A DNA stretch of 64,000 bases from Parelaphostrongylus tenuis (Eukaryota > Nematoda > Chromadorea > Rhabditida > Metastrongylidae): assembly GCA_019055375.1 (NCBI GenBank), contig JAHQIW010004416.1, positions 1-64,000 of the forward strand, in the 5' to 3' direction. Numbering within the stretch: the first letter of the stretch is position 1; every line of letters starts with the position of its first letter. This document shows, piece by piece, positions 1-12,159 of this stretch. Made by a program: the position numbers and the translations under genes. The notes beneath the pieces were generated by a model. That model saw nothing but the letters and a program-made list of their open reading frames with translations, did no database searches and had not been told where the DNA came from.

Positions 1-294
1 AAGACTAAGTTTCTTGCAATCGAATCAGTCAAACACCTCCATTACTCCCTTAGAAAAAATCACCAGACCTAGATTTCAATCGCATCTAGCATTCAATCAA
101 TTCAACTCTCATCATACTCACCGCTTTTTATATGTGTTCTACTGAATGATTCAAGTGAAGATCACCGTAAGGAGATCACATGGGCTCGTAAGGCACCCAC
201 CATCAAGGCAACAGTCTTATATACTGACTCATATCACGAGTGATCACGTGGCATTCCTCCCTGCTATTCATAGTTGAATTGGTCGTGTTAATCC

Positions 295-670
295 TAAATG
301 CTTGCAGAATCTTTCGCATTGATATTTTATGTTTTGCGTAAGGATGATGACTTCAATCTCAAAATCAACTCCATCGTGTTTCTGTTATCTATGCTTCTCT
401 GGCGGGGTTTTCCGTCTAATAAGACGTTTGTCAGGTAGAGGTTCTTCCATGCGAGCATAGAGCGGCCTACCCGTTTCGCCAATATATTTATAACTACACG
501 CTTTGCAAAGATTAGGTAGACTGTACCTACGCTCATGCAATCACCATCTCTGCCGTTAGGACATATTTTGCAATCTTTCATTATAAAGTGACGACCATAT
601 AAGCGGTTACGAATGGATTTCCGCCTTGAAGTATTGCGGAATAAATGAATGCCAAAAATCAAAACGGCTT
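295..670 (-). pseudogene. PLE fragment, GIY-YIG endonuclease region
   Basis: This is a broken piece of a Penelope-like retroelement read leftward. It shows the cysteine-containing linker CKICPNGRDGDCM, then GTVYLI, the start of the GIY-YIG nuclease domain as it occurs in PLEs. After a frameshift the other frame reads YKYIGETGRPLYARM, the second half of the nuclease core. The matching order of these blocks in the other PLE copies of this window confirms the identity. Reverse transcriptase and 3' end are absent. It lies just upstream of the plus-strand secreted-protein gene at 910-1261, so it may have cut off that gene's first exons. Confidence 0.8.
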
Positions 671-909
671 CAGATTATGGGAGAAACAAATATAATGGCG
701 GAAGAACTAAAATCTTGGAAATGGGGACTATTTCTAAGGCGTTTTCTCCTATCCATTTCTGAAAATAGTGCAGTACACAAATATTAGGTTATGATTAAAA
801 GAGGTTGAAGAACAAATAAAATCAGTGCTCAGAGCTGTTTCCAGTTATTGTTGTCATTTTTCTAATCTGAGAGCGAACGCATCCTTTAGAAAATCATAGA
901 TTCTTGCAG

Positions 910-1261
910 TCACCCCGATGGAGAGGGGTTGCATCATCGTCGAAAACACGGTGACGGCAGTTTGCACTAATATGGAGCAGAGAGACCCGAAACCATGTAT
1001 GCTGCCAAAAGATCCTATGGTGACAATAGCTTCTGTGTCCGGTCCACCCTTGACAATTTCGGGATCTCTCTCGGTGAGGACCACAGTACTCCTTTTGAAC
1101 AAAAATGCTTGTTAAGAAAAAAATTTGTGTAGACCACAAACTTCGTTATGGCAAACTGGTCGAGAACGATGTGGCAAACTGTAGTGAATCGCGCGGTTCG
1201 AATGTTGGCATCAGATCCGTATGGAACTCATTTCTTCTCGGCTATCGCCACTGTTGACTGA
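910..1261 (+). CDS. Secreted-protein family gene, last two exons (partial)
   Basis: These are the last two exons of a plus-strand copy of the nematode gene family described at 61414-63546. Exon 4 runs 910-1073 (acceptor CTTGCAG, donor GTGAGG, phase 1 entry) and encodes a block containing RGCIIVENTVTAVCTN and the ending PLTISGSLS. A 59-bp intron ending in TGTGTAG leads to exon 5 at 1133-1261, which encodes TTNFVMANWSRTMW and ends HFFSAIATVD before TGA. Both exon lengths and the 59-bp intron agree closely with the intact copy, and the frame is open, so this copy may be functional. Exons 1-3 are not visible upstream; they lie outside the window or were lost to the PLE at 295-670. The function is unknown. 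Confidence 0.75.
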
Positions 1262-1336
1262 AGCTGAAATCTAACTCTTATGTGTTCAAGACAAAAATTT
1301 TCATCTGACCGCTTTTTATTGCAGCCTTACAACGGC

Positions 1337-1342
1337 AATAAA
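1337..1342 (+). promoter_or_regulatory. Polyadenylation signal AATAAA
   Basis: AATAAA lies 76 bp after the stop codon at 1259-1261. The same hexamer in the same flanking sequence follows the family copies at 29.1, 56.2 and 61.4 kb, which supports a conserved 3' end. Confidence 0.7.
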
Positions 1343-2095
1343 CTAGAAAGTCATAATTTTGATTAATCAGAGTACGCAAAAAATTACATTGTAGTGTATA
1401 GTATGACGATAATTTTAATGCCTTATTGAGAAGTTATTGGGAGTTTTTCAATCAAAAAAATTCTAGTTGCCCCATTATTTTCTTTGAACTGTTGTTCTAC
1501 CTCTTCATTCGACCGTTTCTCTATAAACACCCCTCAAAACGATAATAGTCTGATAATGATGCAACATGTTTTGAGCCTTTTGTAAGATCTAAGTGTGACA
1601 TTGTAGAGACTAGTAGTCGAGCTTGTGGCAATCATTACCACTCCAGTCGACCGCTTTTTCATAGACCATGAGAGGTCACTGAATCTAATCTATCCCCAAG
1701 AAATGGTTGCTTATCATTGATTATGGGGTAAACATGCATGTTGATTAACTGATCTCTCTATATGAATAGATCGCATTGATAATGGTGTTGAAATGAGATG
1801 GTAGCAATAGGACAACTCAATACACAAAGAAGTTCTTTTCGCTCACAAAGCATGGAAACGCTCTTATCATCACCTTATTAACATAACTAATTAGGAAAAC
1901 GTTACAAGATTGAAATAATAGAAGATTCACAGTAAATAACTAGAATGCGATATGCTGTGACTGCTTTTTAAGGCTTCAACTAAAAAATCTACCCATCCCT
2001 CATCAAGATGGGCCCGAAATATTAGGTTGAGGAAAAGACTCTTAACAGTAATTTCAAAAATTTTATACATAAATTCATTTGATAACAACAAAAAT
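1343..2095. other. AT-rich intergenic DNA, no feature seen
   Basis: I see no gene, tRNA or recognisable transposon here. The first part, including the sequence around the polyadenylation signal, resembles the flank downstream of the copy at 61.4 kb. Confidence 0.5.
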
Positions 2096-2605
2096 GGTTT
2101 TTAAGAATAAAGACCATCACTATCTACGATGCCCTGCCAACGATTTGCCGTCTTCCGGATCTGCTCGAAATCGCCATTCCTCGGCTTTGAATCAAAAACT
2201 CGTCAGATGCTTTTTCAACTTGATCAGATGTCTCAAATCGGCGTCCACACAGGAAATATTCAATTGAGCGGGAAAGATCATAATCGGAGGACGGCAGAGC
2301 ATCTAGACTGTAGGCTGGGTGCGGCAAGGCAAGACATCTACTCCCTCCAATTCATCAAAGTTTTCCTTAGTCTTCTTTGCGGTATGAGGTTTGGCATTGC
2401 CTTGCTGAACAGCGCGCTTTCAACGACTCGAGCTCCGGTACACTTGCCTCAACGCTCGAAGACTTGGTCCAGCTGCTCGCAGTAGAGTTCGGCATTGATG
2501 GCGCGACCATTTGGAACAAGTTCGAAATCTTTTGTAGAAAGTTGTCGCTTCAACAATGGCGTACCAAAGGCGGAGCTGAGTTTCGTCCATAGCCATCATT
2601 TAATA
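2096..2605 (-). pseudogene. mariner transposase fragment
   Basis: This is a decayed mariner-family DNA transposase read leftward. Separate frames show GRAINAELYCEQLDQ, then the stretch around the NAKPHTAKK-like motif (partly frameshifted), then LPHPAYS-like and PSSDYDLSRSIEYFLCGRRF, matching the order in the C-terminal half of mariner transposases. The region ends in RWQ-like sequence. At least two frameshifts make it inactive. Terminal inverted repeats were not found. It lies in intergenic DNA and has no relation to the neighbouring secreted-protein exons. Confidence 0.8.
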
Positions 2606-3420
2606 TTCGAAAAGTGAATTAAATTTTGATGCACTATAACTATATATAGCGCTGCCGTTGGAGCCTTTTATGAAAATATTCCTGAGTTATTACCATCAAC
2701 TTACGATAACCGAGAGTATGTGGAAACTGAGGGCGTTTCATAAGCGTACCTTTACCGTTGTTCATACCTTAGCGAAAGGCTTGAAACGTCTGAGACGGAG
2801 AACATAGGAGCCTCTGCTTTGCGTCACAACACTTGTTACTTAACAATGTCCACTGGTACCCATTTTGACACATTGACTCTTTTATTAATGTGTTAATTCT
2901 CCTATTTCACAATGATATATGATGTCGTGCAATTTTTTTCGCCAACAATCAATTTTCATAATGCCACAATTTCGCTTCCTTTTACTGGTTTCTCCTAATG
3001 GCGTGCCATTACGGCTTGTTTCTCTAACTCTTCGGCGGAATTTTGTAGAGATCCCAATTTGGGTATCCGTTAGCCCCTACAGTAGCAGAAGAGATTCCAT
3101 AGATGTGCTGCATGTAAGAGGGTATTGAGAGCACTGGAATCTGAAAACGCGACTTTTGCGTCATAAGAATTGTTGCGGGAAACGTTTTGCAGTTGTGATT
3201 CGTTTTCTATTGATCGATTTGTTCTTTTATCGATTTCCCTTGAAGTGTTTGTTATAAGTTCACGTTTCATAGCCTGCAATTAAATAATTTTTGGGAAAGT
3301 GAAAGTTTGAGTCGCGGCATCTGAAATGAAAATGTGAAAACTAAGCACTCATCTTTTAAAGACTGGTGCGTCTACTAAAACCTCTGTTCACTGGTCTATT
3401 TCATAGCTTATTGTCATTGA
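2606..3420. other. Intergenic DNA, no feature seen
   Basis: No coding exon or named repeat is recognisable here; scattered short open frames look random. Confidence 0.4.
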
Positions 3421-3538
3421 AAATTGCACTAATATGGATGAAGGCATAAAGGAATGTACAGTGCCACTGTCTGCGCATTTCGAAGGTGATGGTGATGCCG
3501 GGTCTGGCCTACATTTGACAATTTCGGGATTTCTCTCG
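3421..3538 (+). pseudogene. Degenerate exon 4 of the secreted-protein family
   Basis: This plus-strand stretch aligns with exon 4 of the family: an ATTGCACTAATATGGATGA segment near the start, and at the end TTGACAATTTCGGGATT followed by CTCTCG and a GT donor. The reading frame is damaged in the middle and no companion exons are found on either side. It appears to be the relic of another gene copy. Confidence 0.65.
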
Positions 3539-3544
3539 GTATGA

Positions 3545-4035
3545 AATTAATCCTTTTTATCTAGACGACTGTAATTAAGCAGCCGCATTCGATGTTGTCT
3601 TTCCTATAGGGCTTTTTTTGCTTGGTAATCGTTGTGAGCTGATAATGATCTCTTATCGTGTCGAAAATCCATCAGCAATGGTGTAGCCCTTTTAATTGCT
3701 GCTCCATCCAAGACCACCTATTTTCGGTCCGTCAAAATTTGCACAGAACATTGTCATCTCGTCGCCCATCTTACCATCTGTAGCCAATGCAGAAGCAATG
3801 TATCTATTTCGAACAATAACGGTTATTTCTATTTTAAAATACTCTCCAACGGCCTGTTTATTGAAAATAAATCCACAGTCTGATGAAGGCTGGCATTTCG
3901 GTGAAGCAAAGACGCAAGCTGTGATCTGTCCAAACTTTAGCGATCAGATAATAGGTGATTTTGCATGGAATAGCAATAAAAGGTCAAAACCATAAACAAC
4001 TTTAATATCCGGCTGTTTGGCAAGACCTCGTTTAA
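3545..4035. other. Intergenic DNA, no feature seen
   Basis: AT-rich sequence. An open frame at 3696-3995 has no recognisable protein motif and I do not regard it as a gene. Confidence 0.4.
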
Positions 4036-4039
4036 ATAT

Positions 4040-4345
4040 TACATCCTGACAGCATATTTTGAGCCTTTTATTTGGTCTGTTATAAGCACTTATACGGTGC
4101 AATATACGTGCTTCGACGTTGCAGCCTCGTCAGCTGCACAGCGCCCTCGCCTGTGCCGATTCTTCTCGAAGAAGAACCTTTTTACACAGAGGTGCCGCCA
4201 GAAACACGCTACACCGCGTATCAATACTTGGCTTACAAATTACATATCACTGCATGTCCATTGACATGGTCACTAGACAGGTTTATTGCACTCTAGAAGT
4301 GCATATGACAGACCTCATGAAAGATTTAGAATATGATGCCGGAAT
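4040..4345. mobile_element. Short palindromic element with decayed hammerhead
   Basis: The outer ends, about 4042-4085 and 4297-4340, are inverted copies of each other and share the CCTGACAGCATATTTTGAGCC-like end (as AATATGATGCCGG on the other side). Inside, at 4097-4139 on the minus strand, is a hammerhead-like segment with CUGACGA and helix I GUGCAG/UUGCAC, but with GAAG in place of GAAA. The same family recurs at 54,640-54,800 and 55,430-55,515. There is no coding capacity. The layout fits a non-autonomous ribozyme-bearing repeat. Confidence 0.6.
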
Positions 4346-5305
4346 GTATTAATTTTGAACGAAGTCTTAAAAACTCTCGTATATAAAGGCATTAATAAAA
4401 ATACCAATTATGAGCAAATCAGTATTTTCCGCCTAAATTCATTACATCGCTTACTGATGTGATGAGCCTCCTTCAGAACGTTTCCTAAAATATTTTATGT
4501 GCGTTGGAGGTGTATAAGTCATCAAAAATTCAAAATCTAATCGAGTGTACACTACAAAGCAATTTTATGCAATGTGTAACGAGTGCCACTCTCATTTATT
4601 AACGAAAACGTCGAGAGCATTGATGATTTCTCTGTTGTGAGACAAAGTAAAATATGTTCCAAAGCGTTGTTATAAGCGGAAAATTTTGGAGTACTTCACG
4701 GACTTGGGATAATGAATGAATTTGATCAATTGCTTAGTATGAGAAGAATTATGCCTCGGACTTTCGAACAATCTTTTCAGAACCTCTCTGATATCAGGAT
4801 AGACCGCTAAAGAGTGTGCAACAGTTACACAGTTGGAATGAAATTCACTGTACGAAATGTGCAATAACAAATTTTGTTTGTCTGCAGATAGTGGAAAATT
4901 TGAGGGAAATCATGGACGTTCCATAAACATCCAACTTAATGAGAAAAGTGGAACGTCTAAAAATGTGAACAAGGACTCTGTTCAATGCCAGCTGACTTTC
5001 ATTCTTAGCAACGACCCCTGTATTTCATAATTAGCTAAGCCACTAACTTTGTCAAAGTGTAGGATGTTTGTGGCACAAGAAAAGATCTGGTGCCTCCATG
5101 CAGTTCATTCTTCTACGACCAACTCTAACGCGGTTTCCTTTTTGTCTCCTTATATTGGTTGATTTTTAGTGGATTGCCGTTTTCTTGCCTGTCTCTGAAT
5201 TCTAGTGGAATTTTATAAAAGCTTCTATATTGGGTAATAACAGCCGTCCAATAACAAAAGTGGTTTTTCTAAGGTCACTAATTTTGAAAGGTTAGTGACA
5301 ATATT
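4346..5305. other. Intergenic DNA, no feature seen
   Basis: AT-rich and without recognisable exons or named repeats. Confidence 0.4.
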
Positions 5306-5309
5306 GAGG

Positions 5310-5560
5310 CTTAACAGACGGGATTTCCTTGAAATTTTTTGGGTTCCAGTCGGTTAGAAAGTTACTTTTGTTGCGCATCTTTTCGTTAAATAAGAATTTT
5401 TCAGAAAGTTTTAGCAATCATTCGAAAGCTAGAATCTCTGGCTATCGCCTTAAGAGCCAGTTTATTGAAAAAGTCTTTTTGTATTGTTTTAGGATCACGA
5501 ATAAAATTATGTCACATGCACCACGCGCCTTTGCTTCATCTCGCCTATTTCGTTGAACAA
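5310..5560 (+). repeat. Dispersed ~165-bp repeat
   Basis: Diverged copies of the ~165-bp repeat that is tandem at 24,440-25,250. The landmarks are AGTTTTAGCAATCATTCGAAAGC and, nearby, GAACAAAGCTC. The apparent open frames here fall inside this repeat and are not genes. Confidence 0.5.
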
Positions 5561-5564
5561 AGCT

Positions 5565-7104
5565 CCTTCTTCAAATTGCTAGTACTCTTTCGACAGCACA
5601 AGTCTCGGGGAACCGAAAATATGCTTGTTTTTTGGAAAGACACTTTTGATAGTATTGTAGGGGAAGGAAGAGATTTGTGTTCTACACCTCGCCACACGGA
5701 GGTTATTCTTCGAACTATTAGTAATCATTAGATAACGCAAATTCAAGGTTCCAAAGCCGTGCTTGTTTTTGGAAAAGAAGGCTTCACTGCAACGTCAGGA
5801 AGAATGAGATCAAGTTTCACTTGCTCGGTGTGCGGTTTACCGGCAAATCGAGCTGGAGGTGGGCCGATCGACCTATGCGTGTTAAACATGCGGGATGCAA
5901 CTTGGTATTCAATCGAAATTTTCCTTCACTTTAAAAGAATCTCCAGATAAAACGATGAACTCAGGTACTACGAATTATTTTCTACACGATCATGTACTTT
6001 TCGTACTCATAGCAAATCACACGCTGATAGAAAACAAGACACGCGGCGGGTGTGAAAGATAAATTTATTTTGGATGCTGCAGAGTTATAAAAAGGCTACT
6101 TCAAAAACCAGTACGTAGGACGCTCGCCAAAATTTGAGCTTTTGAATGATTAATAACTATCCTGTGAAAGTTCTTATCCAGAGAAAGGCTCAGAAAAAAT
6201 TTGCTTCTAAGCGAAGTGAATCTTTTTTTTGCTTAAAACGTTTCGTAACGAACATTGTACTTTGCTTTTATCAGTCGATCTCTACTTCTGCAAGTTTTCT
6301 CGTGAAGGTGCACTTATAATCTCAGCATTTTGTTTATCTCGAACACTTTATTCTGTGAGAAAAGCAGGATAATATGTCGCAGCATCAGAAATGACAGGGC
6401 GGAAACCTCCACTTCAGGAGTTGACAAATTCATCGGATTTTCTATTTAACTAGGCACTTACCTTATTGCCACTTGAGATTTGGCGTGCACTTCACTTCAT
6501 TAATCATTTTCAAGCTCTGGTAAAATCTTCACCAAGCGCGCTTCCAAAGATTTTGCCCTGTATCAGTCGAGTTGAAAGTCGCTGAAGCTCGTGGGAAATG
6601 TTAGAATCTACCAAAGCAACGATATTCCGTGTTTAAATGTTAAGAGAAAGATTCGTTATTGCTTTATTAACCATTTCGGCACCACTGTTGAAGTCGCCGA
6701 CTTGGCTGCTTGCAGTGCAACTCGCAGCCGGGGCACGATTCTTGTTATCTGATTAGGGTTTTTTCACCATTTTGCAAACAATTCTAGATTTTTTTGCAGC
6801 AGTTTGATGCCTCAAAAGTCTCTCCCCACATCCGTACGCCTCAGATAGAAATATAAACACTTATGTGTAGATATAAAACTCTCTTTCACTACGAAATCAG
6901 ATTCTTGTTGGCAATTTTGTCAATTATTATAAACTGCACAAAAATTCAGTGACATTAATCTATTAGTTTTCATTTCTTTTTATATACAGTACTCAGAAAC
7001 AATGACTGGATTGCGACGAGCTTACATGTGCCTTATGAAGATGGAGCTATGATTTATCAAACATTGCAGAGGTCAATAGATAATCGGTTTTGGAAATTTT
7101 ATTG
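5565..7104. other. Intergenic DNA, mostly featureless
   Basis: No gene recognised. Short remnants similar to the 165-bp repeat are scattered around 6.05-6.3 kb. Open frames near 5.6-5.95 kb show no known motif. Confidence 0.35.
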
Positions 7105-7350
7105 AGTGACTGTTATATGAAAATCGAGAAAAACTTATCTTCATTAGCTGACGCGAGGTTGGCAAATTAATCGTAGAAATTCGGCTGACGTTTCAGCTAC
7201 ACGCCTTCTTCAGAGCCTGGGCGTATGTAATATTAGTCTATTTGAATGATTCGGATGGTCTTATTTATATGCTGCCTAGGTCAGGTTAGAAGATCAAATG
7301 AAGAAAAGGCGCGATATCCCGTGTGATGGTGACGCACTCGTCCTTCCGGT
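7105..7350 (-). mobile_element. PLE 3' region with hammerhead motif
   Basis: This block is the 3' untranslated end of a Penelope-like element in minus orientation. It matches both ends of the 38,545-40,798 insertion, with landmarks GCGAGGTTGGCAAATTAAT and TATTTGAATGATTCGGATGG. No coding sequence of the element remains, so it is a strongly 5'-truncated insertion. It carries a hammerhead core at 7183-7217. Confidence 0.7.
7183..7217 (-). ncRNA. Hammerhead ribozyme, minimal PLE type
   Basis: On the minus strand the order is helix I GGCU, core CUGAAGA, helix II GGC/GCU, then GAAA, a one- or two-pair helix III (AC/GU), cleavage site C, and helix I partner AGCC. All conserved core positions are present; helix II contains a G-U pair. 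Hammerheads with such short helix III are known from Penelope-like elements and usually need dimers to cleave efficiently. Activity is inferred, not shown. Confidence 0.7.
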
Positions 7351-7369
7351 TCATGTTCTCATTTGCTAG

Positions 7370-7505
7370 AGAAAAAATTTTTTTTATAGCAGTGTTAGTA
7401 ACTATTCGAAGCTTGAGGTCTCAGGCTACAGTTTCACGTCGCCCGTTTCCAAAACGCCTCCTTAAAACTCTGCAACATTCAAAATAAAATCATGTTTCAT
7501 AAAGT
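7370..7505 (+). repeat. Dispersed ~165-bp repeat
   Basis: One diverged unit, including AACATTCAAAATAAAATCATG, a segment found almost unchanged at 44.36 kb. Sequence up to about 8075 holds further weak remnants and no gene. Confidence 0.45.
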
Positions 7506-8079
7506 TAAGTGTTTTCTTCTTATCTCGCTTATAATTCTCTAAACAAAACTCCTCACTTAGAGTACTAGTACTCAAACTATAGCACAACTTCAAAAAACTC
7601 AAGAATATGTTTGCTATTCAAAGAGCTCTTTTGTTCTCCTCTGGTTTTTTTTTCTGATTTATACTTCAAATCTCGCCGGACAGAGCCTTTTTTACTAGAC
7701 TAATGGCAATCATTTGATTGCGTAATGTTTCCTGATTCTAGCGACGTGCTTGTTTCCTGGATTACGACTTAGCAAAAAAAAATAAGATCGAGTCTTACAT
7801 TTTTAACAAGTTTGTCTACATTCTATTTATTCGAGCAGGCAAGTGGCGTGACAGGGCGCAGCAGGGTCCGGGCGAGGAGGAACAATCGATATTTTGTTAT
7901 TCAATTGAAAGCTTTACTCCGCCTTGAAAGAAATTCCAGATAAAGCGATTTACTAAGATACTACGAAAATCTCTCTACACATTTATATGCTTCCTGCTTT
8001 CAGGTAATTATAAGTGCGATAAGAAATAAAAGCGAAAGATGAGTGTGAAACATAATCTTTGGTCTGGATGTTACAGCTC

Positions 8080-8395
8080 TATAAAAGCGTGTCTTGAGAG
8101 AATGGCGAGGTAATGTTGTAGCTTGGAGTCTCCGCTTTCGAATGATTGCTAACACTCCTATGGAAGATTTTTCTCCAGCTAATGAGATCAGTTTTCCTTT
8201 TGTTCTCTCCTAATCAAAAACAACCTATCATTTCGAATGCTACGTCGCTGTAAGAAACTTCTGAAAAAAACGTATTTCCAAATTGTTTGAGACTTAAGCT
8301 TTCGAACGACTACTAAGTGTGTGGTTCTTTGTCGTTGAAAAGTTCTCCTTAGAGAATCTCTGCCTGATAACGGAAATGATTCACACCATACCACA
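8080..8395 (+). repeat. Dispersed ~165-bp repeat
   Basis: Contains TTTCGAATGATTGCTAACAC and TCCTATGGAAG, shared with blocks at 45.2 and 60.3 kb. It is non-coding. Confidence 0.45.
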
Positions 8396-8515
8396 TCTAC
8401 TTATTAAGTTGTTATTTCCTTTATCAGAGAAAAATACATCAAAAATGAAAAGTTGAAGTGTGCTTATCAGATAAGAAGCATAGTTTGTAACCTTTTATGT
8501 CTGGTAAGTCTCAAC

Positions 8516-8822
8516 AGAGGGCGCCACGTGGCGCAGTGGTTGGAGGCGCTCTGCATCGCACACGAGGTCAAAGATTCAATCTCGCGCTCATGGTTCACCA
8601 AGCCATCCATCTCTTCGCGGTCGGTAAATTGGTACCAGACTGGCCTCAGACTTGTCTGGAAGGACAAGCAGCACTGACTCCGTTCAGCCGGTGGCCACTG
8701 CGAGTCATTGTAAAGGCCAGATATGCATTCAATCACCTCAAATGAAGAAAGAAATTGAAGACTAATGCATGGCGCATCTTTCAGAGATTGATCAACGCCG
8801 AGAGCTTTTCATCCTTTAAGTT
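8516..8822 (+). mobile_element. tRNA-derived SINE, full length
   Basis: A SINE of about 305 bp. The head is tRNA-like: A-box TGGCGCAGTGG and a B-box-like ATTCAATCTC, with the ends forming an acceptor-like GGGCGC/GCGCTC stem. The body contains GCCAGATATGCATTCAATCA and the 3' end is GAGAGCTTTTCATCCTTTA, a variant of the ATCCTTT tail of the other copies. It would be transcribed by RNA polymerase III and moved by another element's reverse transcriptase. Imperfect flanking repeats around AAGTCTCAACA/AAGTTATCAACA may be the target duplication. Confidence 0.8.
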
Positions 8823-8939
8823 ATCAACAAGTTTAGTCGGCATCTCTAGTAACTTCGCCATTTCTCCCATTGAGGTCACTAGTCGTGAGAGTGTCTAAAC
8901 ATTCTGAACGGAATGTATCTACTTGAATGCACTAATTTC

Positions 8940-10330
8940 TGAAGGATTTCTCACTGAAAAAACCTCGTTTTTAAGCTTTTAGCAATCAATCGCAGTCATG
9001 TAATATCTCTGCAATTCAGTAATGTATCTAGCTTTGGAAAAGTGTTCTTTTTGTGTTATAGAGGCGAAGATAAAAGTTTATTCAAACTCGAGTTCGCCTT
9101 TTTTGCACGACTAGTGTATCTGGATGATCACTTTGTAAACTAGTGATAGAACAAAACCTGATAATCTTAATGCTGTAACTGCTTTCTAAAAAGTTCACAT
9201 CAAGCGATAATAGAGCGGAAAGAAGATCATGTCTCGTCCACGGAACACTTAGCCCGTCGCTTGAACATCAAGCAAGTCTATTTAGCAATGTGGCTCAAAA
9301 TATTTGTGCCTTCAAAGCGATAGAGCAAAGTCTTTTCTACGATTCTATAAAAAAAAATCATAAATTCTTTGTAACAAAGAAAATTCTCTCAAAAATAGCA
9401 AAGATAGCACATCTCGTGATTGACGCGTTCTTTCGAATCGGTAGTTAATGTCGCTGCGCGCGCCAGCAACATTTGAAATGCTCACGATTCTTGTTATTAA
9501 GTCAGAAAATTTGTCCACTGCTCAAAAATTTCTAGAATTTAGTATTACAATTGCAGAAGAGACCTTGTTCTGTCGTTCTATAGATGTAACCTCGCTGCAA
9601 TGTTCAAGCGATGGTCTGACTAGTCCGAGTGTGAAACGTTATTTTTCTGTTCGCTCTATGAGCGCTCTATATGAACCTCTTTCAAAAACTTACTTTAGCG
9701 TCAAAATTACCAATATTTCCTCTATTCAGTGACTTCCAGCAACTAAGCAAATATCCTTCACTGACTCTAATCGTGTAAACAAAGCAGACTGAGTGAAAAA
9801 CATGGCATTATTTTTGCTACTTAAATGCAATAAAAAGCTCTTTATAGACCAAACACATTAATTGAAATCGTCGATGTTCAAGTTTTCTAATGGCTGTTGA
9901 ATGCTCAAGAAAAGAAACATTTTTTTTGCGAGAAGGGTCTTTGGAAAACTTTATATTTATTTGAGAACATTCCGTCCCGAAAGGATCAAATAGCAAAATG
10001 CTCAAATAAATAAATGGCACTTTTCTGTTATCCGATCCCTGTCTCAGCTTCTAGAAAAGAGGTGTCTTTTTGACGCTTTCTGTAGTTTAAGTAATAATTT
10101 AACAGCCTGAATTTCGCAAATTTTAGCCGTAAACTTTGATTTGAAAGCCGTTTTTTACTGTGCTGTGATGATGAAAATAAAATTATATATTACATTCAAG
10201 CATCTTTATACTCAGACTTCCAGTGATCATTTGATAGTATATCCCGACGATTCAGTGATGTATTTGATATTTAGAAAAAAAAACTTCAATACGTTGTGAC
10301 AAGCTAGAAGAATACTGGTTTTCGTACTCG
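8940..10330. repeat. Region of degenerate ~165-bp repeat units
   Basis: Several worn units of the 165-bp family are recognisable (around 8.95-9.1, 9.3-9.4 and 10.1-10.3 kb; landmark AGCAATCAATCG and ATGTATTTG). Open frames at 9448-9732 and 9817-10020 have no protein motif. I see no gene here. Confidence 0.4.
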
Positions 10331-11300
10331 ATATGCTTTTTTTCAATCCGATATGTGGATGAGAATTCGCAACATTGGCACCTAGCCACCAAGCTTTCAA
10401 AATCTAACTATTACTCGATAACATAAGTTTAGGTGATCCGAATCTAACCGTGCAGAAACTATGTCTTTCCTTCTGTTCGCTGAGGCCTTTCGTATTCATT
10501 TTACCTTGCCGGAAAAACAGTCTACTAGGGTTAAGCCTAATCAAAAGCCTAAGCGGCCTAAGCGTACGTGCGAAAAAACATTAGAAGATATCAGGGAAAT
10601 CTCAAACTATCACATTACATATTTTGTCGGCAGTTGCTCAAATCGGAGAAAAAATCCTAACTTCGATAACATAAATCACACACTACATGTTAATCGCATT
10701 GCGCGGTGAATGCGACGGCTAGTGCATAGCTGTTTCGTTTGACTGCTATAATGCATTGAAGAGACCTATTGAGAGTACTGTGATCAAAGCTATCTAGTGA
10801 TTACTTTCTGATTAAAGCTATCCAGTGATTACCTAGAGGAAAGGCCTTATTTATTAAAAAGTTTCTGTGTGTGAAGCATAATTTTATTCTCACTATACAG
10901 CACATTGACAAAGTTTTTTCTGTAAACAAGCATACAATTAAAATTCTCAAGATTTAAGCTAACGAATGATTACTGAAATTTCATGGAAAAGCAAGATATG
11001 TTTTTTCTTGCTGGAACGGAGTGGAGATACATGAAGTACCAAATGAATATTGCAATCACTATCTTTGGCTTTGTTTTCACTAAGTTTTTTTTTTTTGTTT
11101 GTGATAAGGGCAATGAAAATTATTAAGTATTGCGCAGTATTACTATAAAAATTTTGTGTAATAAAAGGTTCTAAGAGAATTTCTGTCGTCTAGTCTAAGA
11201 AAATGACTTTCACCACATGCATTTCAAGGAAAGTTGAGCTGTTCCGAAAGCTCGCTTTTTAGCGCATCGGAAGATAAATCATATGTTTGCCAAGGAACTC
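10331..11300. other. Intergenic DNA with weak repeat remnants
   Basis: Around 10.83-11.0 kb another weak unit of the 165-bp repeat is visible. The open frame at 10461-10709 is lysine-rich with no recognisable domain. A near-tandem doublet (TCAAAGCTATC.AGTGATTA) lies at 10780-10830. Confidence 0.35.
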
Positions 11301-11303
11301 TGC

Positions 11304-11375
11304 GATGTTCGTATAGCTCAGCGTTGGTTAAGACACTCCGTGAAGAAGGAGACCGATTGACCAACAAGCCAAGGG
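11304..11375 (+). ncRNA. tRNA-like sequence, probably SINE or tRNA relic
   Basis: TATAGCTCAGCGTTGGTTAAGA is an A-box with a normal D-arm context, followed by CTCCGTGAAGAAGGAG, a plausible anticodon stem and loop. No clear B-box (GGTTCGA) follows, so this is not an intact tRNA. Downstream to 12.1 kb nothing recognisable is seen. Confidence 0.35.
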
Positions 11376-12159
11376 ACGAGTGCTCGACAGAAGTCGACAG
11401 GTAAGAAGTTGTTGATCGAAATAAAGGAGATACATCAGTGTGTTGCCGAATAATGGCTTAAAATGCATCAGAATTTTTCCTATAACCTAAAGACTGCAGC
11501 GCTCAACCGCCTTAAACAACTACCGCTTTCGTACTAAAACATTTTTAAGGTCTAACACAGGAGATGCGAGAACTCCACAGCTCGGCAGTACAACCGCCGA
11601 GAACTAGATAAGAGTTTTCTTTTCCATTTTTTTTCTGCTAATAAACTTCCATGGCGGATATGGATGCACCATCATGGAAACGATTTGACCTCAACAATTC
11701 TAAACTACTCAAGAATTGAATTTTTGTATTCGTATTCTAAAAAATGATTTTCTCTCAGTTGTCAGTTAACTTCATTCAGATCAAATTCAGTTAACTTCGG
11801 ATACCAAGTATGGACACTGATCGAGAGACAGATTAGTACATTTTTTAATTAAAGCCTTACAGTGCCGCGCGCAGTGAACCCTGTTTCAGAGATTCATCTT
11901 TCACATTTTTCATTCTTGCAATCCTTTTCCAGCTACTCCTTTATGACCAGTAGTGGGTTTTGTATTTGCTAATTTCTCGAATGCTTCTTCAGGAGAGCAC
12001 CAAATTTCAGTTCATCATCCTGTTCACTTCAATGCAATGTATTGCCAAGAACTTATCAACACCCATATGATTTGGCAGTTTAGTGCTACTTTAATGCTAC
12101 AATAAATATTAGTTAAAAGAAAATATAATCTCAAACACATTCCAGCTCAGCCTCAGTTT

